From positions 66,897,306-66,961,305 of the forward strand of contig CM068583.1 in NCBI GenBank assembly GCA_035048485.1: a stretch of DNA of 64,000 nt. Direction: 5' to 3'. The notes below the pieces were generated by a model, which saw only the letters and a list, made by a program, of their open reading frames with translations, was not told where the DNA came from and searched no databases. Shown here piece by piece: positions 1 to 11,900 of the stretch. Numbering within the stretch: the first letter of the stretch is position 1; each line of letters opens with the position of its first letter. The translations under genes were made by a program, and so were the position numbers. The DNA is from Pteria penguin. Taxonomy: Eukaryota > Mollusca > Bivalvia > Pterioida > Pteriidae.

Positions 1-283
1 AGAAATTTTACAAAATAGATTTTTCATTGAAACAGTAAGTTTATGAAAAAGCATGATTGACAGTCATATTTTTGAGAGTTTATTTTTTCTGGTTACATTC
101 ATTATTATTTTGTAAACCGATCAGCTCAGTCTTTCTTTTTTGTTTGAAAAGCGACACCGACTACCGAATGTTGACCTTGCGTTCCGCTGGAGTAAACAGC
201 GTCAAAACGTGACAGTTTCTTTATTTCAACATGCGGCGGCAATGTAAACGATTGTATATCAGAGTTCTATGAGTTTTTAATTG

Positions 284-381
284 ATGTTTACATTTAGTAT
301 TTGTTAATAAAGAATATGATATTGATATGTATTGCATATCAATATCATATTCTTTATTAACAAATACTTAAATGTAAACAT
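284..381. repeat. Long near-perfect hairpin
   Basis: Left arm 284-329 and right arm 335-381 are complementary over about 46 bases with a single one-base indel; the loop is five bases. The arms start at atgtttacattt and end at aaatgtaaacat. The surrounding 1-283 and 382-560 show no gene. Confidence 0.85.
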
Positions 382-560
382 GAATGGACGGACTTATTCT
401 AGCCGACTTCACTTGATGTATACGTGTGTACACGCGTGTATAGTAAACTGTTGCGAGGATTTTAACTCAGCCTGTTCGAAGTTATCATCTTATAATATTT
501 GAAAAGTAAACTGGTCTTTTTCTTTTATCAGCTGTCTGAGTAAATACTAGATATACTGGT

Positions 561-648
561 GAGGGGCGGACAGGGTAAGAGGGAAAGGGGGGGGGGGGGG
601 GTTACGAGGCAGAAGGGAGACAAGGGGGTGGGAAAAGGGAGGGAGGGT
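561..648 (+). repeat. G-rich tract with a 15-G run
   Basis: An uninterrupted run of 15 G at 587-601 sits inside a stretch with about ten further runs of three or more G up to 648. It is compatible with several G-quadruplex registers on the + strand. No gene is adjacent. Confidence 0.8.
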
Positions 649-1539
649 CTTATACTTCTTAAAAATAAATAATAGACATGATACTGAATTTAAACAGCAA
701 AAGAGGCAAAGGTCTGAATTGCCATTGGTAACTATAAATTTTCGACTAAATAAATTTTAAGCTGTGGCTTTTCTTGATGGATGGTACCCAGGGAGGTGTG
801 AGAGAATCATTGATGAGGAAACTGCTTTATTAGAATTTTTGGTGCCAGCTGGCAAACAATTTAAATGGCCATGTAAAAAGATGTACAAATGATTAAAAGA
901 TCAGGATGCCTGGCTGAGGTTAATTTGGAACCAATTCCTAATGGAAGACCCTGGGGCATTGATGACAAAGTCAAAATTGATTTTGTTTTTCAACAAACAA
1001 AATATTAATAAATTAAAGAATATCTTGAATGTTTATTTGTTATTTTTTCCAAATGCAGAATAAAGAAAGAAACAAAATAAAATTTTTTTTTCAAAATCCA
1101 TGCATATTTAACGAAATTATGGCATTTTTTGTGATTTTGCTATGAACTCGGCTGTTGTCACTGCAAAAATGACTAAGTCCAATGTGCGATTTTGCAATTT
1201 GTGTGTTGCTATGGTTACTCAATTTTATAGTTAATGCATTTTCCTTTAATATATTTTTCAAGTATATGAACAACTTAATAAGAAAACAAAGGTTTCAGAC
1301 ATATAGTTGCAAGTATTGCTGAAAAAATTAGTCCCGAAAAGTACATTTTTGGGCGATTTATCATATATTTGACGACTTTTCTTAAAAAATAGTCAAAATC
1401 AGCACACTAAAATGCTCATAACTTCCTTAATTCTTTATGGATTTTCAAAATCTTTTTTTTATTTTTCTTCTTTCTCAGAGTTCTTTTCAGAAACATATCA
1501 ATCAAAGTAAATCTGTTATATTAGAATTTTGGTTTGGAG
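649..1539. other. AT-rich non-coding stretch, nothing recognised
   Basis: No open frame with recognisable similarity and no tandem structure. Fragments near 780-1000 may be old transposon debris, but I cannot assign them. Confidence 0.5.
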
Positions 1540-1690
1540 TCCCTACTAAATATCGACACACTATTTATACACGAGGAGGTATTTTCTTCAAATGCTAAAC
1601 ACAAAATGTTGACGCTGTACGGACAGACGGACGGACAGACGGTTTTCGCCAATTCATAGACCGGAATTGCTTTGCAATCCAGTCAAAAAC
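1540..1690 (+). repeat. Dispersed repeat end with GGACAGACGG tract and terminal hairpin
   Basis: Shares an almost exact ~40-base block (atcgac.cactatttatac, acgaggaggtatttt) with 52788-52830. About 80 bases later in both copies comes the short palindrome ggaattgc...gcaat(t)cc. A stacked GGACAGACGGACGGACAG tract lies between in this copy. This is a fragment of the same family as 51110-52894. Confidence 0.7.
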
Positions 1691-1721
1691 TGTGTAAAGT
1701 GTGTACCCTAGGTTGTCAAAG

Positions 1722-1860
1722 ATGGCAAAGTACTATCTGTCAATCCCTGCAACTTCAGTGGCATCCGAAAGAGTGTTTTCAACTGCAGGTGACATTCTGA
1801 CGGCTGTTTCGAGTCCAGAGCATGTCGATTTGCTCATTTTTTAAATATCAAACCTGGAAA
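1722..1860 (+). pseudogene. hAT-superfamily transposase, C-terminal dimerisation fragment
   Basis: In-frame reading from 1728 gives KYYLSIPATSVASERVFSTA then GDILTA, the hallmark of the hAT C-terminal domain (yL.IPATSv.sERvFStaG). The usual Arg/Leu residues before SPEHVDLLIF are missing. A TAA then interrupts, with LNIKPGNP recovered after a one-base shift. It is a degenerate relic, not a gene. Confidence 0.85.
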
Positions 1861-2338
1861 TCCCTAAAGACCTTCTACAGGTTAACAGACAAGAATAGTA
1901 CTATGTAGAGTCAATTTAAACTGTTTTGCATTTGTATCATGAATTCATGATGATTTGTGTTTTGTGATTTCATTCAAATGTTATGTTATATTTCAAACAG
2001 GCGATATGTAACTAAAGTGTTTTGCAAAGTTTTTCTGATTGATTCAGATTGAAGTTGATAATCAATAAACATGGTTATTGTAGCAAAAAGGTTTTGGATA
2101 CTGATGGTGACACCATGGTATACTGAATACCTTGCCCTTGGCAAGTAAAAGAAGTAATGGAAGTCTGAACTTGAATTCTTCAGTCATCTTGGTTTATTAC
2201 ATACAGATACATGGCTTTATACTGTGCATATGTATCGTATCGAAAAGTATCGTATCGCAGCCAAAAACTTCAATACGTATCGTATCGCATGTGTATCGTT
2301 ACACCCCCCACCCCCCCCATACACACACATTTTCCAAT

Positions 2339-2824
2339 TCAGTTCCTCAGACAAAAATCTGCACAAATTACATTTCTTAAGAGAACATACAACCGATCTT
2401 TTTCTGCACAATTTAGTAAAAAGATGGATCTTCCTGCTTCAGTTTGCATTACTTCAGTTTCTGTCATTGTCTTCTTTTTCTGATTGTTCTCAGCCATTTT
2501 ATGATTAACCAACGCTTCATGATCAGTAACTGCACTTGCACGGAAATTTGTGCAGCCATCACCAAACGGGTTCATTTTCACTTTTGGGGTTTTATTGATA
2601 TCATGGGATTTAGAGTACAAACTGCATGTCATTATATTTTTTTCTGGGTTGTACCCAGGCAAGGATTTACCAACTTTCCATGACATGGAAAACTTACGTT
2701 CCGGTCTGATCTGCTCGTACTTTTTCACCCTTTCACCATGGTCTTTATCTGATTTTCTTTTTAGGGGCTTTCCAGGGATGGCTCCCTCAACGTATTTTAA
2801 TTTTGCCCATGTTAGCAAAGTTTA
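2339..2824 (-). pseudogene. hAT-type transposase N-terminal (TTF/BED zinc-finger-like) fragment
   Basis: An open frame of 159 codons. RPERKFSMSWKV, MTCSLYSKS and GDGCTNFRASAVTDHE with VNHKMAEN resemble the N-terminal zinc-finger region of ZNF862/KIAA1586-like hAT transposases (C..C, GC.NFR.SA...H....H). The second Cys of the first pair is Tyr here. It lies in the opposite orientation to the C-terminal fragment at 1722, so the two are not one simple element. Family placement is moderately sure; function is unlikely. Confidence 0.55.
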
Positions 2825-2863
2825 CTTGGTGCCATTGTTTTACGTTTTCAAGTGCTTCGAGGT

Positions 2864-2943
2864 AGTTACAACTGCAACTAAAGGGCCATTTTGTCCCGTC
2901 TCTTAAAGAGCGACAAAATAGCTCTTTCGTTGCAGTTGTAACT
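2864..2943. repeat. Inverted repeat (MITE-like hairpin)
   Basis: Arms 2864-2895 and 2912-2943 pair at 29 of 32 positions, with a 16-base loop. The outer ends read agttacaactgcaac and gttgcagttgtaact. Confidence 0.8.
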
Positions 2944-3149
2944 GGCTGCAGGGGTGCCAGAAGTCGATTCAGGGGGTAATAGGATCCTTCTAATATACGC
3001 ACCAACATCAGACCTTTGGTCCGGAATAATAAAGGGTGTGAATGACGGTCCAATGTGTTTCGCATACACTGATATCGGCTGTACAATTAACTGATTAATT
3101 GAAAAAAGTGGGTTTGTGTTTGACAAAATAATAAGAAAAGCGAGGCAGT

Positions 3150-3223
3150 GTACTTGAATGTACATGAAAGCGAGTCATAATTTTGACAATAATTATAACT
3201 CACGATCATGTACATTCAAGTAC
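3150..3223. repeat. Hairpin with 18-bp perfect arms
   Basis: gtacttgaatgtacatga at 3150 is exactly complementary to tcatgtacattcaagtac ending at 3223. The inner 13 bases pair imperfectly, so the whole 74 bases can fold. Confidence 0.85.
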
Positions 3224-4694
3224 ATGAGGCATGATTTGTGCCTACAATATCGTACTACTAGTAAAACTTTGGAATAGGACATGCAAAACGACTCCAACAT
3301 TTAAGTAAATAAAGGACTATCTCAGCAAACAGCGAGACACAGAGTGATTCTCCACAGGCTATTCCAGTAACAAATCAACTCACTGAGTGATAGTTATAAT
3401 GAATACCAATTACGAACAATTGTGAAATCGAACGTCATGTATTTTAGATGATTTAATTATTTTACCCTATGGAGTTTTAAGTTTTTAGTAATCATTTTAC
3501 GTTTTTTATCATCAAAAACTGTATGAATATTTGTGTATTTTCTGCAAGAAAGAGGTCTGTGGGTGTCAAGAGGAACTCCAGTGAGAAGTCTGTGAAAGGT
3601 GCCACTGGCAACATAGGATTTGCAATACTGGTATGTACAGGTAACAAATTAAAGTTTATTCAATAACAATCATCTGTCGCATTTTGACCCAAGGCTTAAG
3701 GCGCAATGATTCAAATCCCACACCTAACCGCTAGATGCAAACATGGACTTTTCAAATAAATTGATATGGGTACCGGATCTTCCAATAAACCTGAGCAGTA
3801 ACATAAGTTTTTATCATCAATTTATGCGCTAATATGTATTGAATTGTACGATTATGGATTAATGAGTACCTTTCACCTGATCCTGTTTCCTTTTATTTTC
3901 AAATAATGCAATGTACACCAATGTGCATTCCAATCCATATAGTTATGCTTGGCAATACAATTACAAACTTGTATTAAAAGCCTCTGCCTTATAATGATCT
4001 AGATGGGGTTGCGGAGTTTACAAATTATTTAGTGTGCTGAAAATTCATGGGTAGTGAGACTAACAGTAAATTGCAACATGTGTATACTGAAAAATATAAA
4101 CAAACATTAATGTCAACTGTATGCAATTATAAAAAAGATACTGGATACAGAGTTATTATAATACATATTTCTAAATTATATGTAGAGTACGAATTTTCTG
4201 GATAATTCGTACCCAGGGTACGAATTAACCAGAGAATTCGTACCCATTCATTTTGGGTACGAAACCTCCAGCAATTTTTAGGAGCATCCACCAAGGAGAC
4301 GTCGGAAAACCCTGTGGCTAATCACAAAACTCTTCACATTTTAAGGCTTTGTCTTACTTAATATTAACTTATGTCCTGATATATACACTAAGAACTCTTT
4401 TCAATACCTGTTACTTTGTCTTTATAAACAATCATCTTCACTAGATGGACGTAGATAGAGCTAGCTCTATTTTTTTGATCTACGACGATGACAAAGCCGG
4501 AAGTAAAAGGAAGTTTACAAATTGATGTTTTCAGAACTTGAAACGGTTCAGTAATCTCCGAATTCTAAATGTGTTTTTCTGTGTTTGTTCATTTAGTTTT
4601 GTTTGTTTGTTTGTTTGTTTGGGGTTTTTTTTATTTCATTTTTATCTATTTATTTACTTATTCATATATTTGCTTTGGGATTTTATTAATGTTT
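3224..4694. other. Non-coding stretch; one cluster of gggtacgaatt palindromes
   Basis: No gene seen. At 4187-4262 the motif ttcgtaccc/gggtacgaa occurs about five times in alternating orientation within 75 bases. T-rich low complexity occupies 4590-4680. Confidence 0.5.
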
Positions 4695-5002
4695 TTTACA
4701 AGGATTACCTCTTCCATTACGAAGTGTACTCAAAAACTGAGCGTTTTACTTTCCAGATATTAATGATATAGGAAGTTTTCACTAGCATAGAACTTGATTT
4801 AATCTTTCGCCCTTTTTCCATCATCTTTTATATATAGAAGTCTTCGTTTTCACAAATATTACCTCTTTCACCACGAAGTGTACTCAAAAATTGAGCGTTA
4901 TACTTTCCAGATACTAAGAGAGACATAGACTGAGAGTGGTCTATCATGTCTCTGATACCAATGATACAGGAAATTTCCACTAGCATAGAATTTAATAGAA
5001 TC
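4695..5002 (+). repeat. Duplicated dispersed unit containing CGAAGTGTACTCAAAA
   Basis: Two direct copies (4697-4805 and 4852-5002) share attacctctt..c.acgaagtg, the tactcaaaa..tgagcgtt block and a cactagcatagaa tail. The same core occurs inverted at 17136-17196 and directly at 51572-51625. Confidence 0.75.
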
Positions 5003-5014
5003 TATTGTTGTTAG

Positions 5015-5085
5015 TATTGCGTCCTTGGTGATTGGTGTCATACAGCTTTGTCAGATGTCTTCTGTTTTCTATTTTAAGGAATATT
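5015..5085 (+). repeat. Dispersed repeat, inverted copy at 29095-29165
   Basis: ccttggtgattggtgtcata through gtcagatgtcttctgttttc matches the reverse complement of 29095-29165 almost base for base. Confidence 0.8.
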
Positions 5086-5119
5086 TGAAGCATTGATGTA
5101 TTATTTGAAGTACAAATGT

Positions 5120-6592
5120 TCTTCACTCCTAGTTATTGGTTGTGTAACATGTAGTTTGCCCCGATGGTCTTTCGCCAATGTTCTCCACTCCTAGTTGGTG
5201 TTTACGTAGCATCGGTAATTGGCTCGAATGGTCTTTCGCCGATGTTATCAGCTCCTAATTAGTGGTTACTAATGGTCTTTCGCCGATGTTCTCCACTTCT
5301 AGTTAGTGTTTGCGTAGCATGTAGTTTGCCCTAATGATCTTTCGCCGATGTTCTTCACTTTTAGTTAGTGTTTGTGTAGTATGTAGTTTGCCCTGATGGT
5401 CTTTCGCCGATGTTCTCTACTCCTAGTTAGTGGTTGCTAATGGTCTTTCGCCGATGTTCTACACTTCTAGTTACTGGTTGCTAATGGTCTTTCGCCGATG
5501 TTCTCCACTTCTAGTTAGTGGTTGCTAATGATCCTTCGCCCATGTTCTCCACTCCTAGTTAGTGGTTGCTAATGGTCTTTCGCCCATGTTCTCCATTTCT
5601 AGTTAGTGTAAGTGTAGCATGTAGTTTGCCCTGATGGTCTTTCGCCAATGTTCTCAACTCCTAGTTAGTAGTGGCTTATGGTCTTTCTCCGATGTTCTAC
5701 ACTTCTAGTTACTGGTTGCTAATGGTCTTTCGCCGATGTTCTCCACTCCTAATTATTGGTTGCTAATGGTCTTTCACCGATGTTCTCTACTCCTAGTTAG
5801 TGGTTGCTAATGGTCTTTCGCCGATGTTCTCCACTCTTAGTTAGTTGTTGCTAATGGTCTTTCGCCGATGTTCTCCACTCCTAGTTATTGGTTGCTAATG
5901 GTCTTTCGACGATGTTCTCTACTCCTAGTTAGTGGTTGCTAATGGTCTTTCGCCGATGTTCTCCACTCCTAATTATTGGTTGCTAATGGCCTTTCGACGA
6001 TGTTCTCTACTCCTAGTTAGTGGTTGCTAATGATCCTTTGCCCATGTTCTCCACTCCTAGTTAGTGGTTGCTAATGGTCTTTCGCCCATGTTCTCCATTT
6101 CTAGTTAGTGTAAGTGTAGCATGTAGTTTGCCCTGATGGTCTTTCGCTAATGTTCTCAACTCCTAGTTAGTGGGGGCTTATGGTCTTTCTCCGATGTTCT
6201 ACACTTCTAGTTAGTGGTTGCAAATGGTCTTTCGCCGATGTTCTCCACTCCTAGTTAGTGGTTGCTAATGGTCTTTCACCGATGTTCTCTACTCCTAGTT
6301 AGTGGTTGCTAATGGTCTTTCGCCGATGTTCTCCACTCCTAGTTAATGGTTGCTAATGGTCTTTCGCCGATGTTCTCCACTTCTAGTTAGTGTTTGCGTA
6401 GCATGTAGTTTGCCCTAATGATCTTTCGCCGATGTTCTTCACTTTTAGTTAGTGTTTGTGTAGTATGTAGTTTGCCCTGATGGTCTTTCGCCGATGTTCT
6501 CTACTCCTAGTTAGTGGTTGCTAATGGTCTTTCGCCGATGTTCTACACTTCTAGTTACTGGTTGCTAATGATCTTTCGCCCATGTTCTCCAC
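5120..6592. repeat. 44-bp minisatellite with longer interspersed variants
   Basis: The basic unit is about 44 bp (core ggtctttcgccgatgttctc followed by cactcctagttagtggttgc). Some units carry an extra insert (gtgtagcatgtagtttgccc) and are about 61 bp. Blocks of several units recur (around 5290-5480 and 6370-6560), showing higher-order duplication. Confidence 0.9.
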
Positions 6593-6654
6593 TTACAATC
6601 ATGTGAATGCATCAAAACAGTTTAGTAATACTAAGTAGATCGCCAGTTTACAAT

Positions 6655-7085
6655 AAAAACTCTTATAATAGATGCTTCAGTGCATTAAACCGCCTGCCGT
6701 GCTATGGTTATACTTAATAGATACTTCACTACATTAGATTCATTACCGTACCATATTTATAGTAAATATAGAAACTTCAGTATATTAGACCCATTACCGT
6801 GCTATAGATACTTAATTGATACTTTACTATGTTAGACCTATTACCGTGCTATAGATATATTTAATAGATACACCAATATATTAAAACAATTATCATGCTA
6901 TTGTTATTCAGTGTATTAGACTCATTGCCGTGCTATATATGCTTCAGTATGTTACGCCCATTACTGTACTATAGATATAATCAATAGATACTTCAGTATA
7001 TTAGACCCATTACCATACTATAGATATACTTAAGAGATACTTCAATATCTTAGACACATAACCTTGCTATGGATATACTTAAAAG
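6655..7085. repeat. Diverged outlier copies of the 49-bp satellite
   Basis: Degenerate units with gatacttca.ta.attaga and cattaccgtgctatagata, diverged from the main array at 8930-16226. They are separated from it by the SINE, a microsatellite and the reverse-transcriptase fragment. Confidence 0.8.
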
Positions 7086-7270
7086 ATACTTAAAATAATT
7101 TTAAAAAACCCCCAAAAACTAAGAAGTACCGAAGGGAAAACCATATCTCATAGTCCATGGAATAAAAGGGTAATATCGTGTATAGAGTCATCTTCAGACA
7201 AATGCGAACCCCGATAAAATCGAAGTGAGACCAGGTGTCCGGGAGGAGTAAGCGTCCCCTGGTTGCATAC

Positions 7271-7578
7271 AACACCCTTCGCTTTTTGTTTGTTTTGTTT
7301 GATTATTGTTTTACGTCACTCCATGATTATTTCACGTATATGGTGACGGCATCTGCCTGATGCATTGCATACAAATTTAGACCTTTGCAACGGACCCACC
7401 CGAAGCAGTGAGGGATCTTTTACGTGCCACGCCTACCGTGACACGGGACCTCGGTTTTTACTGTATCATCCGAAAGACAGAACACCGGTGTGCCCCGGGC
7501 GGGAGACGAACCCGCGACCTCTCGATCACGAGCCGAGTACCTTATCCACTAGACCACACCGGCTTAAACACCCTTCGC
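7271..7578 (-). mobile_element. tRNA-derived SINE, full length, with 12-bp target-site duplications
   Basis: The element 7283-7566 is flanked by perfect direct repeats aacacccttcgc (7271-7282 and 7567-7578). On the minus strand it starts with a tRNA-like head (7563-7491) containing an A box (TGGTCTAGTGG) and a near-consensus B box (GGTTCGTCTCC), and ends in an A-rich tail (caaacaaaacaaacaaaaa). The anticodon-loop position reads CGT on an Arg-like body. Partial copies lie at 42572-42720 and 56728-56915. Confidence 0.92.
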
Positions 7579-7613
7579 AAAAGTCCTGCAAAATCCGTTT
7601 CAAGTCGAAGAAG

Positions 7614-7754
<141 letters not shown>

Positions 7755-7910
7755 TTATGAACACATGAGGGAAACAAGAACAAGAAGTCAAATTATCCTA
7801 TTCACGGTATGATTGTTGTTTTACTGAAATTCTGGCGTCGGAAATGCACGTGAACAAACGTCTATATATACATATTATGTCAAATCAAGTATAGTCAAAA
7901 AGTTAAAATG

Positions 7911-8930
7911 TTAGTTTGTATGGTCAGGTCCCAAAATATCGGTTAACATTCTTGAAAGAGGGATCTGAAATTGTACCAGATCCCTATATCGACCATAGAA
8001 CTTTTCTGACAATTTCAAACGTTCCTCAACATATTCCTGTGAGAGTAGTTTTGTGGCAAGAAGCTTCGCTCTCAGGACGAAATCTACGTATTTAGAGCAT
8101 GCCCTGGCATAGCGTATATGTTGTGAAATGAAGACGCCATTTGCGGAAGAGGAAGGTATGTTGCTATTCAGAAAAGAGAAGTTGGTAATAATGATATTGA
8201 AATCGTCACATTTGTCATAGAAAGAGGTTACTAATGAACCATTGTCACTAATTGATAGGAGTATATCGTGGTATAAAGCAGAAGATGCGCTCTCAGTTGT
8301 ATCTTTTATTTCGATTTTTTTTATCTTTAAATACAGGGTTGTTAATTGACAAAACATCATCGATGTATCTGTATGCAAAGTTGAACCGAGATGCTAATTG
8401 TTTATTGTCTTTGGAGAACAGAGACTGTATAAAATCTGCTTTGTAAGAGTACAAAAATATGTCAACCAGGAGAGGCGCGCAATCAGTATCCATCGAAATG
8501 CCAACAATCTGTCGGAACATTTTCAAACAAATATCACAAAAATATTATCTATAAGAAATGCTAACATTTGGATGATCTCTTTTTCTGTATACTTGCTGCT
8601 AGATTCAGACTGTTCCTTTACAAAATATGTGTCGTTGTAGTCTAAAACGATATACTTGAACTTCCAAATTCCCCTTTTTTGTTAAAGAAGGCAATAATTG
8701 ATGATATTTTATTCTCCAGTTTATGATGAGGAACAGTTGTATAAAAAGTTGAAAAGACTTGATACTAGTGACGTTATTGAAAATAGTAGATTTTAAGCGT
8801 TCTAGAAGTTCCTTGTAATTCTTTAAGATCCACATCTGATTGATCCTGCTTCTCGAGTAAGTAGTAGAGCATTATTTCTGAAGACCATGTTTGATTTCTG
8901 TTAGAAGTTTGGAGGGTAGACACCTTACTG
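7911..8930 (-). pseudogene. Reverse transcriptase of a retroelement, frameshifted fragment
   Basis: Three minus-strand pieces in different frames line up as one protein: 8605-8835 (KNYKELLERLKS), 8293-8526 (FRQIVGISMDTDCAPLLVDI, then the catalytic box YRYIDDVLS) and 7911-8378 (IEIKDTTESASSALYHDILL, YDKCDDFN, YGRYRDLVQF). The fingers/palm order is that of an eukaryotic reverse transcriptase of the RYIDDVLS type common in bivalve genomes (possibly Penelope-like). At least two frameshifts and the loss of a few residues after the YIDD box make it dead. Confidence 0.8.
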
Positions 8931-11900
8931 TGCAATAGATATACTTAATAAATACTTCAGTATATTAGACTCATTACAGTGCTGTAGATATACTTAATAA
9001 ATACTTCAGTATATTAGACCCATTACAATGCTACAGATATACTTGAGAGATACTTCAATATATTAGACCCATTACCGTGCTATAGATATACTTGAGATAC
9101 TTCAATATATTAGACCCATTACCGTGCTATAGACATACTTGAGAGATACTTCAATATATTAGACCCATTACCGTGCTATAGATATATTTGAGAGATACTT
9201 CAATATATTAGACTCATTACTGTGCTGTAGATATACTTAATAAATACTTCAGTATATTAGACTCATTACTCTGCTGTAGATATACTTAATAAATACTTCA
9301 CTATATTAGACCCATTACCGTGCTATAGATATACTTGAGAGATACTTCAATATATTAGAATCATTACTGTGCTGTAGATATACTATATAAATACTTCAGT
9401 ATATTAGACTCATTACTGTGCTGTAGATATACGTAATAAATACTTCAGTATATTAGACTCATTACTGTGCTGTAGATATACTTAATAAATACTTCAGTAT
9501 ATTAGACCCATTACCGTGCTATAGATATACTTGGAGATACTTCAATATATTAGACTCATTACTGTGCTGTAGATATACTTAATAAATACTTCAATATATT
9601 AGACCCATTACCGGGCTATAGATATACTTGAGAGATACTTCAGTACATTAGACTCATTACTGTGCTGTAGATATACTTAATAAATACTTCAGTACATTAA
9701 ACTCATTACTGTGCTGTAGATATACTTAATAAATACTTCAGTATACTAGACCCATTACCGTGCTATAGATATACTTGAGAGATACTTCAGTACATTAGAC
9801 TCATTACTGTGCTGTAGATATACTTAATAAATACTTCAGTATATTAGACCCATTACCGTGCTATAGATATACTTGAGAGATACTTCAATATATTAGAATC
9901 ATTACTGTGCTATAGATATACTTAATAAATACTTCAGTATATTAGACTCATTACTGTGCTGTAGATATACTTGATAAATACTTCAGTATATTAGACTCAT
10001 TACTGTGCTGTAGATATACTTAATAAATACTTCAGTATATTAGACTCATTACTGTGCTGTAGATATACTTAATAAATACTTCAGTACATTAGACTCATTA
10101 CTGTGCTGTAGATATATTTAATAAATACTTCAGTATATTAGACCCATTACCGTGCTATAGATATACTTGAGAGATACTTCAATATATTAGACCCATTGCC
10201 GTGCTATAGATATACTTGAGAGATACCTCAATATATTAGACTCATTACTGTGCTGTAGATATACTTAATAGATACTTCAGTATATTAGACCCATTATCGT
10301 GCTATAGATATACTTGAGAGATACTTCAATACATTAGACTCATTACTGTGCTGTAGATATACTTAATAAATACTTCAGTATACTAGACCCATTACCGTGC
10401 TATAGATATACTTGAGAGATACTTCAGTACATTAGACTCATTACTGTGCTGTAGATATACTTAATAAATACTTCAGTATATTAGACCCATTACCGTGCTA
10501 TAGATATACTTGAGAGATACTTCAATATATTAGAATCATTACTGTGCTGTAGATATACTTAATAAATACTTCAGTATATTAGACCCATTACCGTGCTATA
10601 GATATACTTGAGAGATACTTCAATATATTAGAATCATTACTGTGCTGTAGATATACTTAATAAATACTTCAGTATATTAGACTCATTACTGTGCTGTAGA
10701 TATACTTAATAAATACTTCAGTATATTAGACTCATCACTGTGCTGTAGATATACTTGAGAGATACTTCAATATATTAGACTCATTACTGTGCTGTAGATA
10801 TACTTAATAAATACTTCAGTATATTAGATTCATTACTCTGCTGTAGATATACTTAATAAATACTTCAATATATTAGACTCATTACCGTGCTATAGATATA
10901 CTTGAGAGATACCTCAATATATTAGACCCATTACCGTGCTATAGATATACTTGAGAGATACTTCAATATATTAGACCCATTACCGTGCTATAGATATACT
11001 TGAGAGATACTTCAGTACATTAGACTCATTACTGTGCTGTAGATATACTTAATAAATACTTCAGTATATTAGACCCATTACCGTGCTATAGATATACTTG
11101 AGAGATACTTCAATATATTAGACTCATTACTGTGCTGTAGATATACTTAATAAATACTTCAGTATACTAGACCCATTACCGTGCTATAGATATACTTGAG
11201 AGATACTTCAGTACATTAGACTCATTACTGTGCTGTAGATATACTTAATAAATACTTCAGTATATTAGACCCATTACCGTGCTATAGATATACTTGGAGA
11301 TACTTCAATATATTAGACTCATTACTGTGCTGTAGATATACTTAATAAATACTTCAATATATTAGACCCCTTACCGTGCTATAGATATACTTGAGAGATA
11401 CTTCAGTACATTAGACTCATTACTGTGCTGTAGATATACTTAATAAATACTTCAGTACATTAAACTCATTACTGTGCTGTAGATATACTTAATAAATACT
11501 TCAGTATACTAGACCCATTACCGTGCTATAGATATATTTGAGAGATACTTCAGTACATTAGACTCATTACTGTGCTGTAGATATACTTAATAAATACTTC
11601 AGTATATTAGCCCATTACCGTGCTATAGATATACTTGAGAGATACTTCAATATATTAGAATCATTACTGTGCTATAGATATACTTAATAAATACTTCAGT
11701 ATATTAGACTCATTACTGTGCTGTAGATATACTTGATAAATACTTCAGTATATTAGACTCATTACTGTGCTGTAGATATACTTAATAAATACTTCAGTAT
11801 ATTAGACTCATTACTGTGCTGTAGATATACTTAATAAATACTTCAGTACATTAGACTCATTACTGTGCTGTAGATATATTTAATAAATACTTCAGTATAT

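Noticed and set aside
7491..7563. Possible genuine tRNA gene (minus strand)
   Set aside because: The acceptor stem pairs poorly, and the sequence is the head of a retroposed SINE with target duplications at both ends.
7911..8930. Functional reverse transcriptase
   Set aside because: The YIDD box is present, but the protein is split over three frames, with residues missing and no start or end of an element.
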